Source: Eopsaltria australis (taxonomy: Eukaryota; Chordata; Aves; Passeriformes; Petroicidae). From it: 64,000 bases of DNA. This document shows positions 62,740 through 64,000 of this stretch, one piece after another. Made by a program: the position numbers and the translations under genes. The notes under the pieces are model-generated. The model made no database searches. It was not told where the DNA came from and was given only the letters and a program-made list of their open reading frames with translations. The DNA is taken from assembly GCA_034509425.1 (NCBI GenBank), contig JAVTVJ010000863.1:186001-250000 (forward strand). The letters run 5' to 3'. How positions within the stretch are numbered: position 1 is the first letter of the stretch; each line of letters begins with the position of its first letter.

Positions 62740-64000
62740 CAGGGCTGTGATCTCTGAACAAAGACACCCGATGTCCCATTTCGCAGCAGAAACATTGGAG
62801 CAGGACAAAACCCCACGTGATTCTTCCTTGTGGATGCTGCTCAAGATCTCTTCAGCAAACACAAATTCTATAGCACAGTAGAAAAGCCCTCCAGGAGTGA
62901 AAGGGATCGATGGCTTTTGTTACCTCAGAAAGACACAAGCACTTGGAGGATGAAGTAAGGTGTAATTCCCTCCATCCTCAGCATTCACACCCTCTCTGGT
63001 TCAGTGGCACACGAGTTCAGCCTCACAATGCTATAAAGGAAAGTCCATTTGATTCCTTGCCTGAAGTACAGAAGCAGAGAAAAGTTGTCACCAATTCTTT
63101 CGACTTCATGTAACTCAAGGATCTGCATTTTCAAGTGACTGCTGTCCTGACAATGTGTGTTTATCACAATTCACTGAAATAGCTTCTATGAAGAATTTAG
63201 TGACATTTTATTGTGTCTCTGAGGCTGCTTTGAGACTTTCTCAGTGGGACGTAGAAATCCCCTGTTTGTCACTGCAAGTCACACCTGCGTATCACTGGGT
63301 GCTTCCCTGGCATCTTCACATCAGTGCTCGTAAAAGTCAGGAAGTCACAGAGCCTTCCTTTTACATGGAAATGTAAATTTAAGACAACAGGAGATACACA
63401 GAAGTCTAAAACCCAAGCTGGTGCTTTGGCATTAAAGAGCTCCTAGGACTGAGGTACTTTGAGAGTTCTCAGACACGTGTGGGATCTGTCTCAAGGAAGG
63501 AAAGCAAAGAGTGCTGGTTTGGCTTTCCTATAACAACATCATTTTGCCTTCCAAGAGAAGATATTTTTTCTCTGATGGCACAGTTATTGAAGTGTGTTGG
63601 AGAACATTTCAAAATGTCCTAAGTCAGGACCATATTCAGAAACTCTCAATTAACTTCATGGCTGCTTGAGCCTGTCTGCTCCTGCCTAAAATACACAGCC
63701 CCACACCTGAGCACCTTCCCATTTCAACACCATTTTATTTATGCCTTACCATTGACCACCTTTTAGCCATCACTCAATACAAGAAATACAACAGCTCCAG
63801 GAAAACAACCCACAGACCTTCTACTCTGAGGGCTGGATTTGAGAAAGCAGAAGTGTCTGAAGGTTGGAGGAACTGAGTGTAGTGAGACATGATAATGCAG
63901 CTGGAGATAGAAGTGATATTTGATAGATAATTAAGGGAATGGACACAGCACGAAGATCTGTGCAAAGGACACAGCAGCTCAAACACAGAGACTGTGAATC
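62740..64000. other. flank toward DPM1, nothing recognised
   Basis: AT-rich DNA. In mammals DPM1 follows ADNP on the same strand. A minus-strand AATAAA near 63,728 could belong to an upstream gene's 3' end, but no DPM1 coding sequence is visible before the window ends. Confidence 0.5.

Noticed and set aside
63720..63986. possible DPM1 3' end on the minus strand
   Set aside because: Only an AATAAA near 63,728 supports it; the expected DPM1 C-terminal coding sequence is not present in the window.

Overview
The window is vertebrate nuclear DNA, almost certainly from a bird. It has two split genes with standard GT-AG exons, long AT-rich introns, CpG islands, GC-rich minisatellites and several fragments of CR1, the dominant avian LINE. 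The two recognisable genes are PARD6B on the plus strand and ADNP on the minus strand. They lie tail to tail, as in the PARD6B-(BCAS4)-ADNP-DPM1 block of human chromosome 20q13, which corresponds to chicken chromosome 20. The bird order cannot be settled from this sequence.

Layout. 1-12,590 holds PARD6B from inside intron 1 to the poly(A) site: a PB1 exon at 1105-1327, a large final coding exon at 8001-8830 and an AT-rich 3'UTR of about 3.7 kb. 12,600-38,330 is intergenic. It carries orphan CpG islands (15.6, 17.6 and 25.9 kb), a possible TATA/CCAAT promoter at 27.6 kb, several minisatellites, a C-rich array at 18.1 kb, CR1 remnants and a strong CTCF-type motif at 18,018. I found no exon of BCAS4, which sits here in mammals. 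38,335-61,400 is ADNP: 3'UTR, a 3.1 kb final coding exon, two small coding exons, and a 15 kb 5' intron that leads to a CpG-island promoter at about 61.4 kb. 61.5-64 kb is the far side of that island plus CR1 debris; no DPM1 exon is visible.

The genes are neighbours, not an operon. PARD6B is the Par6-beta polarity scaffold (aPKC, CDC42 and PAR3 partners). ADNP is a nuclear zinc-finger/homeobox chromatin regulator (ChAHP complex with CHD4 and HP1). Nothing suggests they act in one pathway.

Points most worth checking: a 147-codon minus-strand reading frame at 48.5 kb with an internal 37-residue duplication and good splice sites, inside the ADNP 5' intron; the ADNP NAP octapeptide, which reads NAPVSLSQ instead of the mammalian NAPVSIPQ; a convergent pair of CTCF-like motifs 42 kb apart that frames ADNP; and two identical E-boxes spaced exactly 21 bp apart upstream of ADNP. 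All functional claims rest on reading the sequence and on family knowledge; no search was run.
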